From positions 1 to 64,000 of the forward strand of contig LJCW01000033.1 in assembly GCA_001298555.1 (NCBI GenBank): a DNA stretch of 64,000 bases. Reading direction: 5' to 3'. This document shows, piece after piece, positions 9,068-18,752 of this stretch. The first letter of the stretch is position 1. Each line of letters begins with the position of its first letter. The stretch is from Actinobacteria bacterium OV450. GTDB lineage: Bacteria; Actinomycetota; Actinomycetes; Streptomycetales; Streptomycetaceae. A program made the translations under genes and the position numbers. A model generated the notes under the pieces. That model was given only the letters and a program-made list of their open reading frames with translations. It was not told the DNA's origin and did no database searches.

Positions 9068-10225
9068 TCAGACGCCGATGGCGACGGTGGGCTCGCCGGA
9101 CATCACGCCGTCCTTCTCCATCTGCTCGGCGATCTTCATCGCCTCTTCGATGAGGGTCTCCACGATCTTCGACTCGGGGACGGTCTTGATGACCTCGCCC
9201 TTCACGAAGATCTGGCCCTTGCCGTTGCCGGAGGCGACGCCGAGGTCGGCCTCGCGGGCCTCGCCCGGGCCGTTCACGACGCAGCCCATGACCGCGACGC
9301 GCAGCGGGACCTCCATGCCGGTGAGGCCCGCCGTGACCTCCTCGGCCAGCTTGTAGACGTCCACCTGGGCTCGGCCGCAGGACGGGCAGGAGACGATCTC
9401 CAGGCGGCGGGGCTTGAGGTTCAGCGACTCCAGGATCTGGAGGCCGACCTTGACCTCCTCGACCGGCGGGGCCGACAGGGAGACGCGGATCGTGTCGCCG
9501 ATGCCCTCGGAGAGCAGCGCGCCGAAGGCGACGGCGGACTTGATGGTGCCCTGGAAGGCGGGGCCGGCCTCGGTGACGCCGAGGTGCAGCGGGTACGTGC
9601 ACTGGGCGGCGAGCTGGCGGTAGGCGTTGACCATGACGACCGGGTCGTTGTGCTTGACCGAGATCTTGATGTCGCTGAAGCCGTGCTCCTCGAAGAGGGA
9701 GGCTTCCCACAGCGCGGACTCGACGAGCGCCTCGGGGGTGGCCTTGCCGTACTTCTTGAGCAGGCGGGCGTCGAGGGAGCCGGCGTTGACGCCGATGCGG
9801 ATCGGAGTGCCCGCGTCGTTGGCGGCCTTCGCGATCTCCTTGACCTTGTCGTCGAACTGCTTGATGTTGCCCGGGTTGACGCGGACGGCGGCGCAGCCGG
9901 CGTCGATCGCGGCGAACACGTACTTGGGCTGGAAGTGGATGTCGGCGATGACCGGGATCTGCGACTTCTTCGCGATGACGGCGAGGGCGTCGGCGTCGTC
10001 CTGGGTCGGGCAGGCGACACGGACGATCTCGCAGCCGGAGGCGGTCAGCTCGGCGATCTGCTGGAGCGTGGCGCCGATGTCGGAGGTACGGGTGGTGGTC
10101 ATCGACTGCACCGAAATAGGCGCGTCGCCACCGACGGCCACCGATCCGACCTGGATCTTGCGGCTGACCCTGCGGTCGGCAAGCTTCGTCGGCACGGCCG
10201 GCATTCCGAGAGAGATGGCAGTCAT
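9068..10225 (-). CDS. ispG: 4-hydroxy-3-methylbut-2-enyl diphosphate synthase (IspG/GcpE)
   Basis: IspG carries out the penultimate step of the MEP isoprenoid pathway, reducing MEcPP to HMBPP with a 4Fe-4S cluster. The 385-residue protein contains the iron-sulfur Cys motif [10 protein letters not shown] and the downstream [11 protein letters not shown] with the third cluster Cys. The TIM-barrel opening is [18 protein letters not shown] at 10225 ([14 protein letters not shown]) is the family start; the longer open frame upstream lacks support. dxr, another MEP pathway gene, lies two genes upstream on the same strand. Confidence 0.96.
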   Translation of the reverse strand: MTAISLGMPAVPTKLADRRVSRKIQVGSVAVGGDAPISVQSMTTTRTSDIGATLQQIAELTASGCEIVRVACPTQDDADALAVIAKKSQIPVIADIHFQPKYVFAAIDAGCAAVRVNPGNIKQFDDKVKEIAKAANDAGTPIRIGVNAGSLDARLLKKYGKATPEALVESALWEASLFEEHGFSDIKISVKHNDPVVMVNAYRQLAAQCTYPLHLGVTEAGPAFQGTIKSAVAFGALLSEGIGDTIRVSLSAPPVEEVKVGLQILESLNLKPRRLEIVSCPSCGRAQVDVYKLAEEVTAGLTGMEVPLRVAVMGCVVNGPGEAREADLGVASGNGKGQIFVKGEVIKTVPESKIVETLIEEAMKIAEQMEKDGVMSGEPTVAIGV

Positions 10226-10342
10226 CTGCTGTGCAACCCCAAGGTGTGGATCAAGGTCCCGAGATCGGCGGGCTCCAGGCTTCGAGATTACGCCAACCAA
10301 GGGGCGGCCCATGCATCCGAGGGCCCGGAACACCCGAACGTA

Positions 10343-10373
10343 GGGAGCCGGGCACACTTCGTGCCCGGCTCCC
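10343..10373 (-). terminator. hairpin between the M50 protease gene and ispG
   Basis: A 13-bp perfect stem with a 5-nt loop (10343-10355 with 10361-10373) lies just after the M50 protease stop. It may terminate or attenuate transcription into ispG. No T-run follows. Confidence 0.65.
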
Positions 10374-10400
10374 GTACCTCTTTCCGCACAAGCGGACGTA

Positions 10401-11702
10401 CTAGGTGATCTTGATCGGGTTCACCACGTCGGCCACGAGCACCAGCAGCGTGAAGCAGACGAACACGCCGGCCACCACGTACGCGGCGGGCATCAGCTTC
10501 GCCACGTCGAACGGGCCCGGGTCGGGGCGCCGGAAGACGCGCGCCACGGTGCGCCGGACCGACTCCCACAGGGCGCCCGCGATGTGCCCGCCGTCGAGCG
10601 GGAGCAGCGGGAGCATGTTGAACAGGAACAGAGAGAGGTTGAAGAAGCCGACGAGCTGGAGGTAGAACACGAGCCGCTGCTCGGCGGGGATGTCCAGGGT
10701 GGCGATCTCACCGCTGATCCGGGCCGCGCCGACGATGCCCATCGGGGAGTCGGGCTCGCGCTCGCCCCCGCTGAAGGCCGCGTTCCACAGCGCGGGGATC
10801 TTGGCGGGGAGCTGGAGCAGTCCCTGGACGCTGTTGTCGACGACCTCGCCCATGTGGTCCACGGACTGGCCGAAGGTCAGCGGGGCGATCTCGCTCCGGG
10901 GGCTGAAACCGAGCCAGCCGGCCGTCACGTACTGGCCCTTGACGTACCCGCCGTGGCCGTCGGTCTTGGCGACCTTGTTCTCGATCAGCTTGACGGGGAG
11001 GGTCTGCTGCTGCCCGTCCCGGACGATGGTGACGGTGGCGGGGCCGACGGTGTCGCGGATCTGCTTCTGCAGGGCGGCCCAGTCGGCGATCCTGCGGCCG
11101 TTGAACGCCACGATCCGGTCGCCCTCCCGGAGGCCGGCGGCCTTGGCCGGGGCGACCGGGTCGCCGGCCTTGCAGACCTCGCGCTTCTCGCTCTGCTGGA
11201 TGACGCACGGCGAGACGGTGGCGACCTGCGTGGTCGTCTGGTTGATGCCGAAGCTCATCCAGACGCCGAAGAAGACGGCCAGGGCCAGCACCAGGTTCAT
11301 GAACGGGCCCGCGAACATCACGATCACGCGCTTCCACGGCCTGCGCGTGTAGAACAGCCGCGTCTCGTCGCCGGGCTGGAGCTCCTCGTACGCCGCCGAG
11401 CGCGCGTCCTCGATCATCGAGCGGAACGGCGAGGTCGACCGGGCGGTCACCTTGCCGTCCTCGCCGGGCGGGAACATCCCGATCATGCGGATGTAGCCGC
11501 CCATCGGGATGGCCTTGATGCCGTACTCGGTCTCCCCCTTGTGCCGCGACCAGATGGTCGGGCCGAACCCGACCATGTACTGGGGCACGCGGATCCCGAA
11601 GAGCTTGGCCGTGGAGAGGTGGCCGAGCTCGTGCCAGGCGATGGAGACGAGCAGCCCGAATACGAAGATGAGTATTCCGAGCACCGTCATGAGTGCTGTC
11701 AT
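10401..11702 (-). CDS. M50 site-2 family zinc metalloprotease (RseP-like)
   Basis: A 433-residue intramembrane protease. The HExxH zinc motif is HELGH at residues 24-28 within the first transmembrane helix. A PDZ domain follows (around [20 protein letters not shown]), and the second catalytic motif [16 protein letters not shown] with its LDG core is near the C terminus. Further hydrophobic segments flank these. Family members cleave anti-sigma factors or signal-peptide remnants in the membrane. Its ATG overlaps the dxr stop (ATGA), so the pair is translationally coupled, as in many actinobacteria. Confidence 0.94.
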   Translation of the reverse strand: MTALMTVLGILIFVFGLLVSIAWHELGHLSTAKLFGIRVPQYMVGFGPTIWSRHKGETEYGIKAIPMGGYIRMIGMFPPGEDGKVTARSTSPFRSMIEDARSAAYEELQPGDETRLFYTRRPWKRVIVMFAGPFMNLVLALAVFFGVWMSFGINQTTTQVATVSPCVIQQSEKREVCKAGDPVAPAKAAGLREGDRIVAFNGRRIADWAALQKQIRDTVGPATVTIVRDGQQQTLPVKLIENKVAKTDGHGGYVKGQYVTAGWLGFSPRSEIAPLTFGQSVDHMGEVVDNSVQGLLQLPAKIPALWNAAFSGGEREPDSPMGIVGAARISGEIATLDIPAEQRLVFYLQLVGFFNLSLFLFNMLPLLPLDGGHIAGALWESVRRTVARVFRRPDPGPFDVAKLMPAAYVVAGVFVCFTLLVLVADVVNPIKIT

Positions 11703-12952
11703 GCGCGAGCCTCCACGGCGGCCCGGGCCGCCATCTCCTGTGCCCGGGCCCTGGCCCAGGTCTCCGCTTCGAGGACGTCCGCGACGGTCAGGGAAGTTCC
11801 CGCGTCCGGCGTTCCGTGCTCATCGACCACGGCAGAGACCGTATCCATGATTGCTGTGAACGGCAGCCGACCGGCCAGGAACGCCTCCACGCACTCCTCG
11901 TTCGCCGCATTGAACACGGCGGGGGCGGTGGAGCCCACGGTGCCCACGTGCCGGGCCAGTCCCACCGACGGGAAGGCCTCGGTGTCCAGCGGGAAGAACT
12001 CCCAGGTCGACGCCTTGGTCCAGTCGAAGGCGGGCGCCGCGTCCGGGACGCGCTCGGGCCAGCCGAGGCCGATCGCGATGGGACCGCGCATGTCCGGCGG
12101 GGTGGCCTGGGCGAGCGTGGAGCCGTCGGAGAACTCCACCATCGAGTGGACGTACGACTGCGGATGGACCACGACCTCGATGCGGTCGAAGGGGATGTCG
12201 TAGAGCAGGTGCGCCTCGATGACCTCCAGCCCCTTGTTGACCAGGGTCGCCGAGTTGACGGTGATCACCGGGCCCATGGCCCAGGTGGGGTGCGCGAGGG
12301 CGTCCGCGACGGTGACGCCGGCCAGCTCGGCGCGGGTACGGCCGCGGAAGGGCCCGCCGGAGGCGGTGACCACGAGCTTGCGCACATCGGCGCGGGTGCC
12401 GGCGGCGAGGGCCTGGAAGAGGGCCGCGTGCTCGGAGTCGACCGGGATGATCTGGCCGGGCTTCGCGAGGGCCTTGACCAGCGGGCCGCCCACGATCAGC
12501 GACTCCTTGTTGGCCAGGGCCAGGGTCCGGCCGGCCCGCAGCGCGGCGAGGGTGGGCGCGAGGCCGATGGAACCGGTGATGCCGTTGAGGACGGTGTGGC
12601 ACTCGGAGGCGGCGAGTTCGGTCGCCGCGTCGGGCCCCGCCAGGATCTCGGGCAACGACTCGGAGGCGCCGTACTGGGCGTTCAGGGCCTCCTTCAGGGC
12701 CGGTACGACGTCCTCGCGGGCGACGGCCACGGCGTTGACCCGCAGCTGCCGGGCCTGCTCGGCCAGCAGTGCGACGCGCCCGCCGGCGGCGGACAGCGCG
12801 GTCACCCGGAACCGGTCCGGGTTGCGCAGGGCGAGGTCGATGGCCTGGGTCCCGATGGACCCGGTGGACCCGAGGATGACGATGTCCCGCCGGCCGGCCG
12901 CGGGGTCGAAGAGGAGGTGCGGATCGGCGAGGGGGGCTGGGCGGTCGCTCAT
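11699..12952 (-). CDS. dxr: 1-deoxy-D-xylulose 5-phosphate reductoisomerase
   Basis: DXR converts DXP to MEP using NADPH, the first committed step of the MEP pathway. The 417-residue protein has the nucleotide-binding loop [15 protein letters not shown], the metal/substrate segment [14 protein letters not shown], and TASGGPFRG in the active-site region. MSDRP at 12952 is preferred over the Met three residues upstream. It is followed, with a 4-nt overlap, by the M50 protease gene. The gene is complete with no disruption. Confidence 0.96.
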   Translation of the reverse strand: MSDRPAPLADPHLLFDPAAGRRDIVILGSTGSIGTQAIDLALRNPDRFRVTALSAAGGRVALLAEQARQLRVNAVAVAREDVVPALKEALNAQYGASESLPEILAGPDAATELAASECHTVLNGITGSIGLAPTLAALRAGRTLALANKESLIVGGPLVKALAKPGQIIPVDSEHAALFQALAAGTRADVRKLVVTASGGPFRGRTRAELAGVTVADALAHPTWAMGPVITVNSATLVNKGLEVIEAHLLYDIPFDRIEVVVHPQSYVHSMVEFSDGSTLAQATPPDMRGPIAIGLGWPERVPDAAPAFDWTKASTWEFFPLDTEAFPSVGLARHVGTVGSTAPAVFNAANEECVEAFLAGRLPFTAIMDTVSAVVDEHGTPDAGTSLTVADVLEAETWARARAQEMAARAAVEARA

Positions 12953-12973
12953 GCCCCCCATTGTTGCCGCAAC

Positions 12974-14320
12974 TCAGACGCGGTTGGACACGGAGTCCCC
13001 TCGGACGACACCGGCGAGCAGTTCGGGCAGCGTCCCCGCGAAGTCGGGGAGGGCGGTGGCGGCGCGCCACCAGGCGTCGGCGTCGTCGGCGAGGGCCGCG
13101 TCCAAGAGCCGGTCGGCCTCGGCCCTCGCGGCCAGCACCGCCTCGGGCCGGTCGTGGCGGTCGGGGTGGTCCACCTCCCCCAGCCAGTGGCCCTCGTCCA
13201 GGGCCCAGGCGGCGGGGGCCTTGTGCCGGATCACGTCGGGTCCGGCCAGGACGCCGCCGTCGAGGCAGGCGCGGACCCACCGGACGTCCTCGCGCAGATC
13301 GCCCATGGCGTTGGGCACTCCCAGGCTCGCGAGGGCCAGCTCGCGGTCCACGCTGTCCTCGGGCTCCCACGGGGCTCCGAGGGCGAGGGCGTCCACGGCC
13401 GCGGCGAGACCCGGTATCGCCCCCTGCGGCTGCGCCGGGGACACGGTGGGCGCGGTCCCGGCGGCCACGGCGGCCGCCAGCTCGGGCAGGGTGCCGGTGA
13501 AGCCGGGGGCGTGACGCGCCAGCCCGGCCCACAGCCGGGGGTCGTCGCCGAGCGCAGGACGCAGCACCCGCATCAGGGCGGAGCGCATGCCGGCCCACTC
13601 GGCGAGGTTCCAGCCGAGGCCGCCGGCGGCGTGGGCCTGCCCGAGGAGCAGGGTCCGGTGGGCGGGTGCGACGGCCGTGACGAGCTCGTCGAAGGTCAGG
13701 GAGCCGGTCCGCACGGCGCGGACCGCCGGCCGGTGCCACCACGGGCCGTACGAGGCCTGCGCACGGGTGTCGAGCAGTGCGAGCCGGGCCGGCCGGTCCA
13801 GGTCGGCGACGAGCAGCAGGGCCTCCACGGAGGCCGGGGGCAGGGGGGCGCGGGCGTGTTCGCGCAGCAGGGTCTGCGGGTCGGGCTCGTACGGGAGGGA
13901 CAGCACGTCGAGCGGTATCCGCGGCCGGCGGCCGCCGTGCCGGCGCAGCAGGCCGGCGAGTTCCCCGCCGGTCAGCGGCGTCCCGTCGAGGGGACGGCCG
14001 AGTTCGGCGGCCAGGGTGGCGAGCAGTTCGGGCGAGGGGGCGGGGCGGGCCGCGTACCGGGCGGGGCCGGGCAGGCCGGGCAGCGGGCGGCCGAGCACGT
14101 GCGGGCTGCGGGCGATGGTGCGGCGGTCCTCGTCGGTGCCCGCGCGCAGCAGCAGCGTGACGGCGGAGGCCGGCAGGTACTCGTCGCGGCAGAGGTAGCG
14201 GCGCGTCGGTCCGTCGAGCCGCCGCAGGAGGTCGCAGGCGACGGCGTCCGGTGCGTGGCGCAGCAGGAGCGCCACGCACCAGGCGAGCCGTCGGCTCTCC
14301 CTGTCCACGTTCACGTGCAT
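12974..14320 (-). CDS. hypothetical protein with internally repeated helical segments
   Basis: Not recognised. The 448-residue protein is rich in Leu, Ala, Arg and Pro and appears almost entirely helical. Two stretches repeat (FTGTLPELAAAVAAG near residue 275 and FAGTLPELLAGVVRG near the C terminus), and WAGL/WRAA pairs recur, suggesting a HEAT-like or armadillo-like repeat architecture. It ends 22 nt before the dxr start and could be in the same transcript. No signal peptide or catalytic motif is visible. Confidence 0.6.
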   Translation of the reverse strand: MHVNVDRESRRLAWCVALLLRHAPDAVACDLLRRLDGPTRRYLCRDEYLPASAVTLLLRAGTDEDRRTIARSPHVLGRPLPGLPGPARYAARPAPSPELLATLAAELGRPLDGTPLTGGELAGLLRRHGGRRPRIPLDVLSLPYEPDPQTLLREHARAPLPPASVEALLLVADLDRPARLALLDTRAQASYGPWWHRPAVRAVRTGSLTFDELVTAVAPAHRTLLLGQAHAAGGLGWNLAEWAGMRSALMRVLRPALGDDPRLWAGLARHAPGFTGTLPELAAAVAAGTAPTVSPAQPQGAIPGLAAAVDALALGAPWEPEDSVDRELALASLGVPNAMGDLREDVRWVRACLDGGVLAGPDVIRHKAPAAWALDEGHWLGEVDHPDRHDRPEAVLAARAEADRLLDAALADDADAWWRAATALPDFAGTLPELLAGVVRGDSVSNRV

Positions 14321-14384
14321 CCGCTTCCCCGGGTTCCTGTCGCCAGTGTCGTACGCCTGACGGGCACCCGGCGATGATCGCAGG

Positions 14385-16328
14385 TCAGCGGATGGGGCGG
14401 TGGACGTTCTTCCGGGTTGACGGGCCGGGGGCGGCGTCCGCGATCCAGGGGCCGTCGCCGGAGGGGTCGAGCACGCCTTCCTCGAGCCAGGTGTAGGTGC
14501 CGGAGAGCACGCCGGCGACGACCTTGCGGTCCAGGTCGTCGGTGTTGGACCAGAGCCGGCCGAAGAGCTCCTCGACGCGGATCCGCGACTGCCGGCAGAA
14601 GGCGTCGGCCAGCTGGTAGGCCTCGCGGCCGTGTTCGCCCGAGGCGCGCAGGTGCTCGGCGCGGACGCAGGCCGCGCTCATCGCGAAGAGCTCGGCTCCG
14701 ATGTCGACGATCCGGCCGAGGAAGCCCTGCTTGGTCTCCATCCGGCCCTGCCAGCGGGACATGGCGTAGAAGGTCGACCGGGCGAGTTTGCGGGCGCTGC
14801 GCTCTACGTAGCGCAGGTGGCCGGAGAGGTCGGGGTGGCCGCCCGGGTGGAACGCGCGGTACGCGCCGGGGACGTGGCCGGGGCCGGTGGCGAGCTTGGG
14901 CAGCCAGCGGGCGTAGAACCCGGCGGCGCGGGCCCCGGCCTTGGCCTTGTCGCCGAGTGCCTTCTCGGGGTCGATGAGGTCGCCGGCGACCGACAGGTGG
15001 GCGTCGACGGCCTCGCGGGCGATCAGCAGGTGCATGATCTCGGTGGAGCCCTCGAAGATCCGGTTGATGCGCAGGTCGCGGAGCATCTGCTCGGCGGGGA
15101 CGGCGCGCTCGCCGCGGGCGGCGAGGGACTCGGCGGTCTCGAAGCCGCGGCCGCCGCGGATCTGGACGAGCTCGTCGGCCATCAGGCAGGCCATCTCGCT
15201 GCCGTAGAGCTTGGCGAGGGCGGCCTCGATGCGGATGTCGTTGCGGTCCTCGTCGGCCATCTGGGAGGCGAGGTCGACGACCGCTTCGAGGGCGAAGGTG
15301 GTGGCGGCGATGAAGGAGATCTTGGCGCCGACCGCCTCGTGCCGGGCGACCGGGCGGCCCCACTGCTCGCGGACCCCCGACCATTCGCGGGCGATCTTCA
15401 GGCACCACTTCCCGGCGCCGACGCACATGGCGGGCAGGGACAGCCGTCCCGTGTTCAGGGTGGTCAGCGCGATCTTGAGGCCTGCGCCCTCGGCGCCGAT
15501 GCGCTGCGAGGCGGGGACCTTGACCTGGTGGAAGCGGGTGACGCCGTTCTCCAGGCCGCGCAGGCCCATGAAGGCGTTGCGGTGCTCGACGGTGATCCCG
15601 GGCGAGTCGGCCTCGACGACGAAGGCGGTGATCCCGCCGCGGTGGTTCTCCGACTTCGGCACGCGGGCCATCACCACCAGCAGGTCCGCGACGACCCCGT
15701 TGGTGGTCCAGAGCTTCACCCCGTCGAGGACGTAGGCGTCGTCGCCGTCGGGGACGGCGGTGGTCGCCAGCCGTGCCGGGTCGGAGCCGACGTCCGGCTC
15801 GGTGAGCAGGAAGGCGCTGATGGCGGTGGTCGCGCAGCGCGGCAGGAAGGTCTCCTTCTGCTCCTGCGTGCCGAACATCTTCAGCGGCTGCGGGACGCCG
15901 ATGGACTGGTGCGCGGAGAGCAGGGCCCCGATGGCGGGGCTGACCGACCCGACGAGAGCCAGTGCCTTGTTGTAGTACACCTGGGTGAGGCCCAGGCCGC
16001 CGTACTTGGGGTCGATCTTCATGCCGAGGGCGCCGAGCTCCTTGAGCCCGCGCACGGTCTCGTCGGGGATCCGCGCCTCGCGCTCGATGCGCGCGCCGTC
16101 GATCTCGGTCTCACAGAAGGCCCGCAGCCGGGCCAGGAAGGCCTCCCCGCGCCGGACGTCCTCGTCCGCCGGCATCGGGTGCGGGTGGATCAGGTCGAGC
16201 CGGAAGTGCCCCAGGAAGAGTTCCTTGGCGAAGCTGGGCTTGCGCCAGTCCTGTTCCCGGGCCGCTTCCGCGACCTGCCGTGCCTCGCGCTCGGTCACCT
16301 TGGGCTGTGCGGGCTGTGTTGCGGACAT
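14385..16328 (-). CDS. acyl-CoA dehydrogenase, VLCAD-like
   Basis: A 647-residue flavoenzyme that would oxidise fatty acyl-CoA at the alpha-beta bond. The ACAD core occupies about residues 50-450, with AFLLTEPDVGSDPARL and KLWTTNGVVADLL in the FAD/substrate domain and RIFEGSTEIMHLLIARE at the C-terminal end of the core. About 180 extra C-terminal residues resemble the VLCAD/ACAD9 extension. ATG at 16328 has GAGGTGAG upstream; an ATG 12 nt earlier is also possible. A dyad at 16362-16379 may regulate it. It is the last clearly core-chromosomal gene in the window. Confidence 0.92.
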   Translation of the reverse strand: MSATQPAQPKVTEREARQVAEAAREQDWRKPSFAKELFLGHFRLDLIHPHPMPADEDVRRGEAFLARLRAFCETEIDGARIEREARIPDETVRGLKELGALGMKIDPKYGGLGLTQVYYNKALALVGSVSPAIGALLSAHQSIGVPQPLKMFGTQEQKETFLPRCATTAISAFLLTEPDVGSDPARLATTAVPDGDDAYVLDGVKLWTTNGVVADLLVVMARVPKSENHRGGITAFVVEADSPGITVEHRNAFMGLRGLENGVTRFHQVKVPASQRIGAEGAGLKIALTTLNTGRLSLPAMCVGAGKWCLKIAREWSGVREQWGRPVARHEAVGAKISFIAATTFALEAVVDLASQMADEDRNDIRIEAALAKLYGSEMACLMADELVQIRGGRGFETAESLAARGERAVPAEQMLRDLRINRIFEGSTEIMHLLIAREAVDAHLSVAGDLIDPEKALGDKAKAGARAAGFYARWLPKLATGPGHVPGAYRAFHPGGHPDLSGHLRYVERSARKLARSTFYAMSRWQGRMETKQGFLGRIVDIGAELFAMSAACVRAEHLRASGEHGREAYQLADAFCRQSRIRVEELFGRLWSNTDDLDRKVVAGVLSGTYTWLEEGVLDPSGDGPWIADAAPGPSTRKNVHRPIR

Positions 16329-16361
16329 GAGGGGGCTCACCTCGCCGCCGGAGTCGGTGGT

Positions 16362-16379
16362 ACCGGCCTACTGGCCGGT
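16362..16379. promoter_or_regulatory. inverted repeat upstream of acyl-CoA dehydrogenase gene
   Basis: ACCGGCC-TACT-GGCCGGT is a perfect 7-bp dyad 34 nt upstream of the start codon, within a looser outer dyad (GGTA...TACC). The position fits an operator, for example for a TetR-type fatty-acid regulator; the identity of the regulator is inference. Confidence 0.45.
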
Positions 16380-16560
16380 GCTACCTGTGAGTCGTACCCA
16401 ATCCGTGCCCGCGGGAAAAGGGGGACGGCCGGAGCCCCCGCACAGAAGGTTGCGCATTGACGCTCTGACCTGCGGCTTCTCTCTCACCTGCGGTTTCCTC
16501 GACCGGCCTAACCCGCATCAGCCCGCATCAGCCCCTCTCAGCCCTCGATTTCGGCGATTC

Positions 16561-16592
16561 ATGTTCCCGCGAGAACATCGGCGAGAACACCG
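16561..16592. repeat. 18-bp near-palindrome merging into 12-bp direct repeats
   Basis: ATGTTCCCGCGAGAACAT (16561-16578) has perfect 6-bp arms and 16 of 18 symmetric positions. Its right half is part of a tandem pair of 12-mers, GCGAGAACATCG (16569-16580) and GCGAGAACACCG (16581-16592). It lies between the last core gene and the first accessory gene. An operator or recombination site is possible; nothing in the window proves either. Confidence 0.4.
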
Positions 16593-16634
16593 GCTGGAGG
16601 GCCTGCGGCCGAGCGACGCAGGGGCCGCCAGGCG

Positions 16635-17033
16635 CTACCGCACGGGCAGATCATCTGCGGATCGACGGCAGTCGGGGCAGCGGGCGCCGGAGAACCGGAT
16701 CGGCGGAAGGCCGGAGACGGGAATCTCGGCATCCAGGAGCTGCCACACGGTCAGGTCCCGGGTCATCGCCGCCCCGCACACCGCGCAGGCCCGCTCCTCC
16801 GCATGTCGGCCGTGGCACGCCATGCAGCGCAACCGGTCGGGGGTCTCGACCCACTGCACGATGGTCTGCGGGCCAGCCATCAGTTCCGGACACCCCCGCT
16901 TGGCGGACATGGGGACCGCCATGGAGGCGACGATCGCCGGCTTCAGCCAGTCGGCAACCTGCGTGGAGCGGATCTGGCGGGCCCGGAAGGTGCCGGGAAA
17001 GGCGAGCTGCGCGAGAACGTCCTCACTGGTCAT
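16635..17033 (-). CDS. hypothetical zinc-ribbon protein
   Basis: Not recognised by name. The 132-residue protein has two CxxC pairs in its middle (RCMACHGRH then RACAVCGAAM) and a third near the C terminus (ARCPDCRRS), so one zinc-ribbon-like site is likely. The N-terminal 40 residues are helical. ATG at 17031-17033 was chosen as the start. It is the first gene after the core chromosome and the neighbouring sequence contains several short repeats, so it may belong to the accessory region. Confidence 0.6.
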   Translation of the reverse strand: MTSEDVLAQLAFPGTFRARQIRSTQVADWLKPAIVASMAVPMSAKRGCPELMAGPQTIVQWVETPDRLRCMACHGRHAEERACAVCGAAMTRDLTVWQLLDAEIPVSGLPPIRFSGARCPDCRRSADDLPVR

Positions 17034-17240
17034 GCCGCGACCGTACGAGCAGCCCGGAGCAGGTCCGACCGCTTTCAGCGGCCCTGAAAGTTTCCGCCGT
17101 CGGGCAAGACCGCTCCCCCGGACCGCGTCGTGCGACGTAGGAGGGTGCGGACCGCGTGGGAAAGCGCCGCGGAGGTCCGGAATCCGAGCCGGCGTGGGGG
17201 CGAGAAACGGCCGAAACTCGACGCGCAGTACCGTCGAAGG

Positions 17241-17537
17241 GTGAACAGCGACGTAACGGAGCCGGTGGAGACACCGCCGTGGAGCGCGCAGACGGGCCCG
17301 GCCCCCACAGTCTGGACCTGGCCGGCCGGAGACCGCCCCGCTCTGTACGTGTGGTCCCAGGGCCGGTGGCGATACGCCCCCGTGCGCGCCCGGCAGGACT
17401 GGCCCGACGGAACGGTGGTCTACCAGGTCGCCGTGGACCTCGACGGCTCCACGAGCGTCGTCCCTCGCTCCTACGCCTGGCCTCAGCCCGGCCTGCGCGT
17501 CGCCCACAGATCCCGCTCCGAGCCCTCGTCCTCGTAG
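17241..17537 (+). CDS. small hypothetical protein, Trp-rich
   Basis: A 98-residue protein starting GTG at 17241 directly after a GAAGG and a TACCGT -10-like hexamer about 10 nt upstream. Tryptophans recur in its first 60 residues (PPWSAQ, VWTWPAGDRPALYVWSQGRWRYAPV), giving a pattern of short beta strands. It precedes the pentapeptide-repeat gene on the same strand by 88 nt. Function unknown. Because the start is so close to the ribosome binding site, the first codon may be slightly misplaced. Confidence 0.5.
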   Translation: MNSDVTEPVETPPWSAQTGPAPTVWTWPAGDRPALYVWSQGRWRYAPVRARQDWPDGTVVYQVAVDLDGSTSVVPRSYAWPQPGLRVAHRSRSEPSSS

Positions 17538-17625
17538 GGCGCCTATACACGGCGGGAGAAAGGCTGCTGCCCGCCCCAGATCAGCAGCTCGCCCCGGCAC
17601 GGCGGCGCTGCTAGTCTCCGGCGCC

Positions 17626-18300
17626 ATGCCTCCCGCGACCGCCTCTGCGCGTCCCCGGCCCCCGATCGCTCCCCGCCGCAAGCTGGCACTCCGGCCCGCA
17701 CGCATGCCGGACGACGACCTTGCAGACGACGCCATGCTCCGAGGCATCCAGTACGAGGGAGACGTCTTCGCCGGCCAGCGCGTCGAGTGCGCCGAGGTCG
17801 AGCAGGCCTGGTTCGGCCATGTGCGGTTCACCGGAACCCGGACCCGTCAGGTGATCTTCTCCGATACCTGCCTCGACACCTGCGACTTCGCGCAGCTCCG
17901 CGCCGAGGACACTTCGCTGGTTCGGGTAGAGGTGACTTCCAGCCGGCTCACCGGCGCCTCGTGGTCCAAGTCTCATTTCACCGACGTCCGCTTCGAGGCC
18001 TGCCGCAGCGACATGTCCCTCTGGCGGCACTCGAAGTTCAAGGGCGTCGTCTTCTCGAACTGCAACCTCGGCCAGGCCGACTTCCAGTGGGCCGAGATGC
18101 GCGACGTCGCCTTCGTCGGCTGCGACCTCACCGGGGCGCAGTTCGCCCACGTCCAGATGCAGCGCGTCCGCCTCGAGGACTGCACGCTCGTGGACGTCGG
18201 CGGCGGCGAGCACCTGAAGGGCGTCACCGTGCAAGGGGCGGGGGCCATGGAGCTCGCCCTGGCACTCGCACGGGACGCCGGAATCCGGATCGAGGCGTAG
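17626..18300 (+). CDS. pentapeptide-repeat protein
   Basis: A 224-residue protein with a degenerate pentapeptide-repeat solenoid across about residues 40-200: segments such as VIFSDTCLDTCDFAQLRAED, SRLTGASWSKSHFTDVRFEA, GVVFSNCNLGQADFQWAEM and CDLTGAQFAHVQM show the A(D/N)LxX periodicity with large residues at the centre. Such proteins form right-handed quadrilateral helices; some protect DNA gyrase from inhibitors, but most have unknown targets, and gyrase protection is not implied here. It faces the leftward cluster and ends at a bidirectional hairpin. Confidence 0.8.
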   Translation: MPPATASARPRPPIAPRRKLALRPARMPDDDLADDAMLRGIQYEGDVFAGQRVECAEVEQAWFGHVRFTGTRTRQVIFSDTCLDTCDFAQLRAEDTSLVRVEVTSSRLTGASWSKSHFTDVRFEACRSDMSLWRHSKFKGVVFSNCNLGQADFQWAEMRDVAFVGCDLTGAQFAHVQMQRVRLEDCTLVDVGGGEHLKGVTVQGAGAMELALALARDAGIRIEA

Positions 18301-18332
18301 CCGCAGTCCCTGCACCGGGGCCGAGAGCACAG

Positions 18333-18365
18333 CAGGGGCCCGGCACCGTTCGGTGTCGGGCCCTG
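18333..18365. terminator. bidirectional hairpin terminator
   Basis: A stem of about 14 bp with a GTTC tetraloop (18333-18347 with 18352-18365) lies between two convergent genes ending at 18300 and 18387. Both transcripts would end here. Confidence 0.8.
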
Positions 18366-18386
18366 TGCCTCGGGGCGAGGCCCGCG

Positions 18387-18752
18387 CTACACCCGCTCCA
18401 GCGGGCACGCCGCCTCGCTCGGGCACGGCGCGAGAACCCGAAGTACCCAGCGCCGCTGCACATCCAGGTAATGCGCGACGGCAGGCATGTCCGGCCGACC
18501 CGTCAGGTGTCCCGACGTATAGCCGCGAGCCCGCTCGAACCCGAACCATCCCTTGTCGAACGGGGGGTGCGCGGCCATCTCCTTCGACATCCACGCGGCA
18601 GCGGCCCGCGGGTCCTCATAGGTCGCCAGCACCTCGCTGGCCGCCGGACCTGCCAGCCAGCAGTCCACAGCAGCCCCTCCCCGGGCCCGCTCCGCCTCAT
18701 CCTCGTCGCGGGCCGCCACCGGGCTGGTTCGGCCGTACGCGTGCCAGTGCAT
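18387..18752 (-). CDS. small His-leading protein, paralogue of the 19601-20002 gene
   Basis: A 121-residue protein beginning MHWHAYGRTSPVAARDEDE and containing WLAGPAASEVLATYEDPRAAAAWM. The start, spacing and core pattern match the product of 19601-20002 (MHHHAYSYTG...WLNRPASQIVATFTDAEAALAWL), so the two are diverged copies of one family that I cannot name. Two Cys sit in the last 12 residues. Its ATG overlaps the stop of the methyltransferase gene (TGATG), so translation is coupled. It may be an accessory or scaffold protein for the adjacent enzymes. Confidence 0.65.
   Translation of the reverse strand: MHWHAYGRTSPVAARDEDEAERARGGAAVDCWLAGPAASEVLATYEDPRAAAAWMSKEMAAHPPFDKGWFGFERARGYTSGHLTGRPDMPAVAHYLDVQRRWVLRVLAPCPSEAACPLERV

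Noticed and set aside
11693..14377. 894-codon plus-strand frame across dxr and the 12974-14320 gene
   Set aside because: Antisense to dxr, which has clear enzyme motifs; Gly/Arg-rich composition indicates a shadow.
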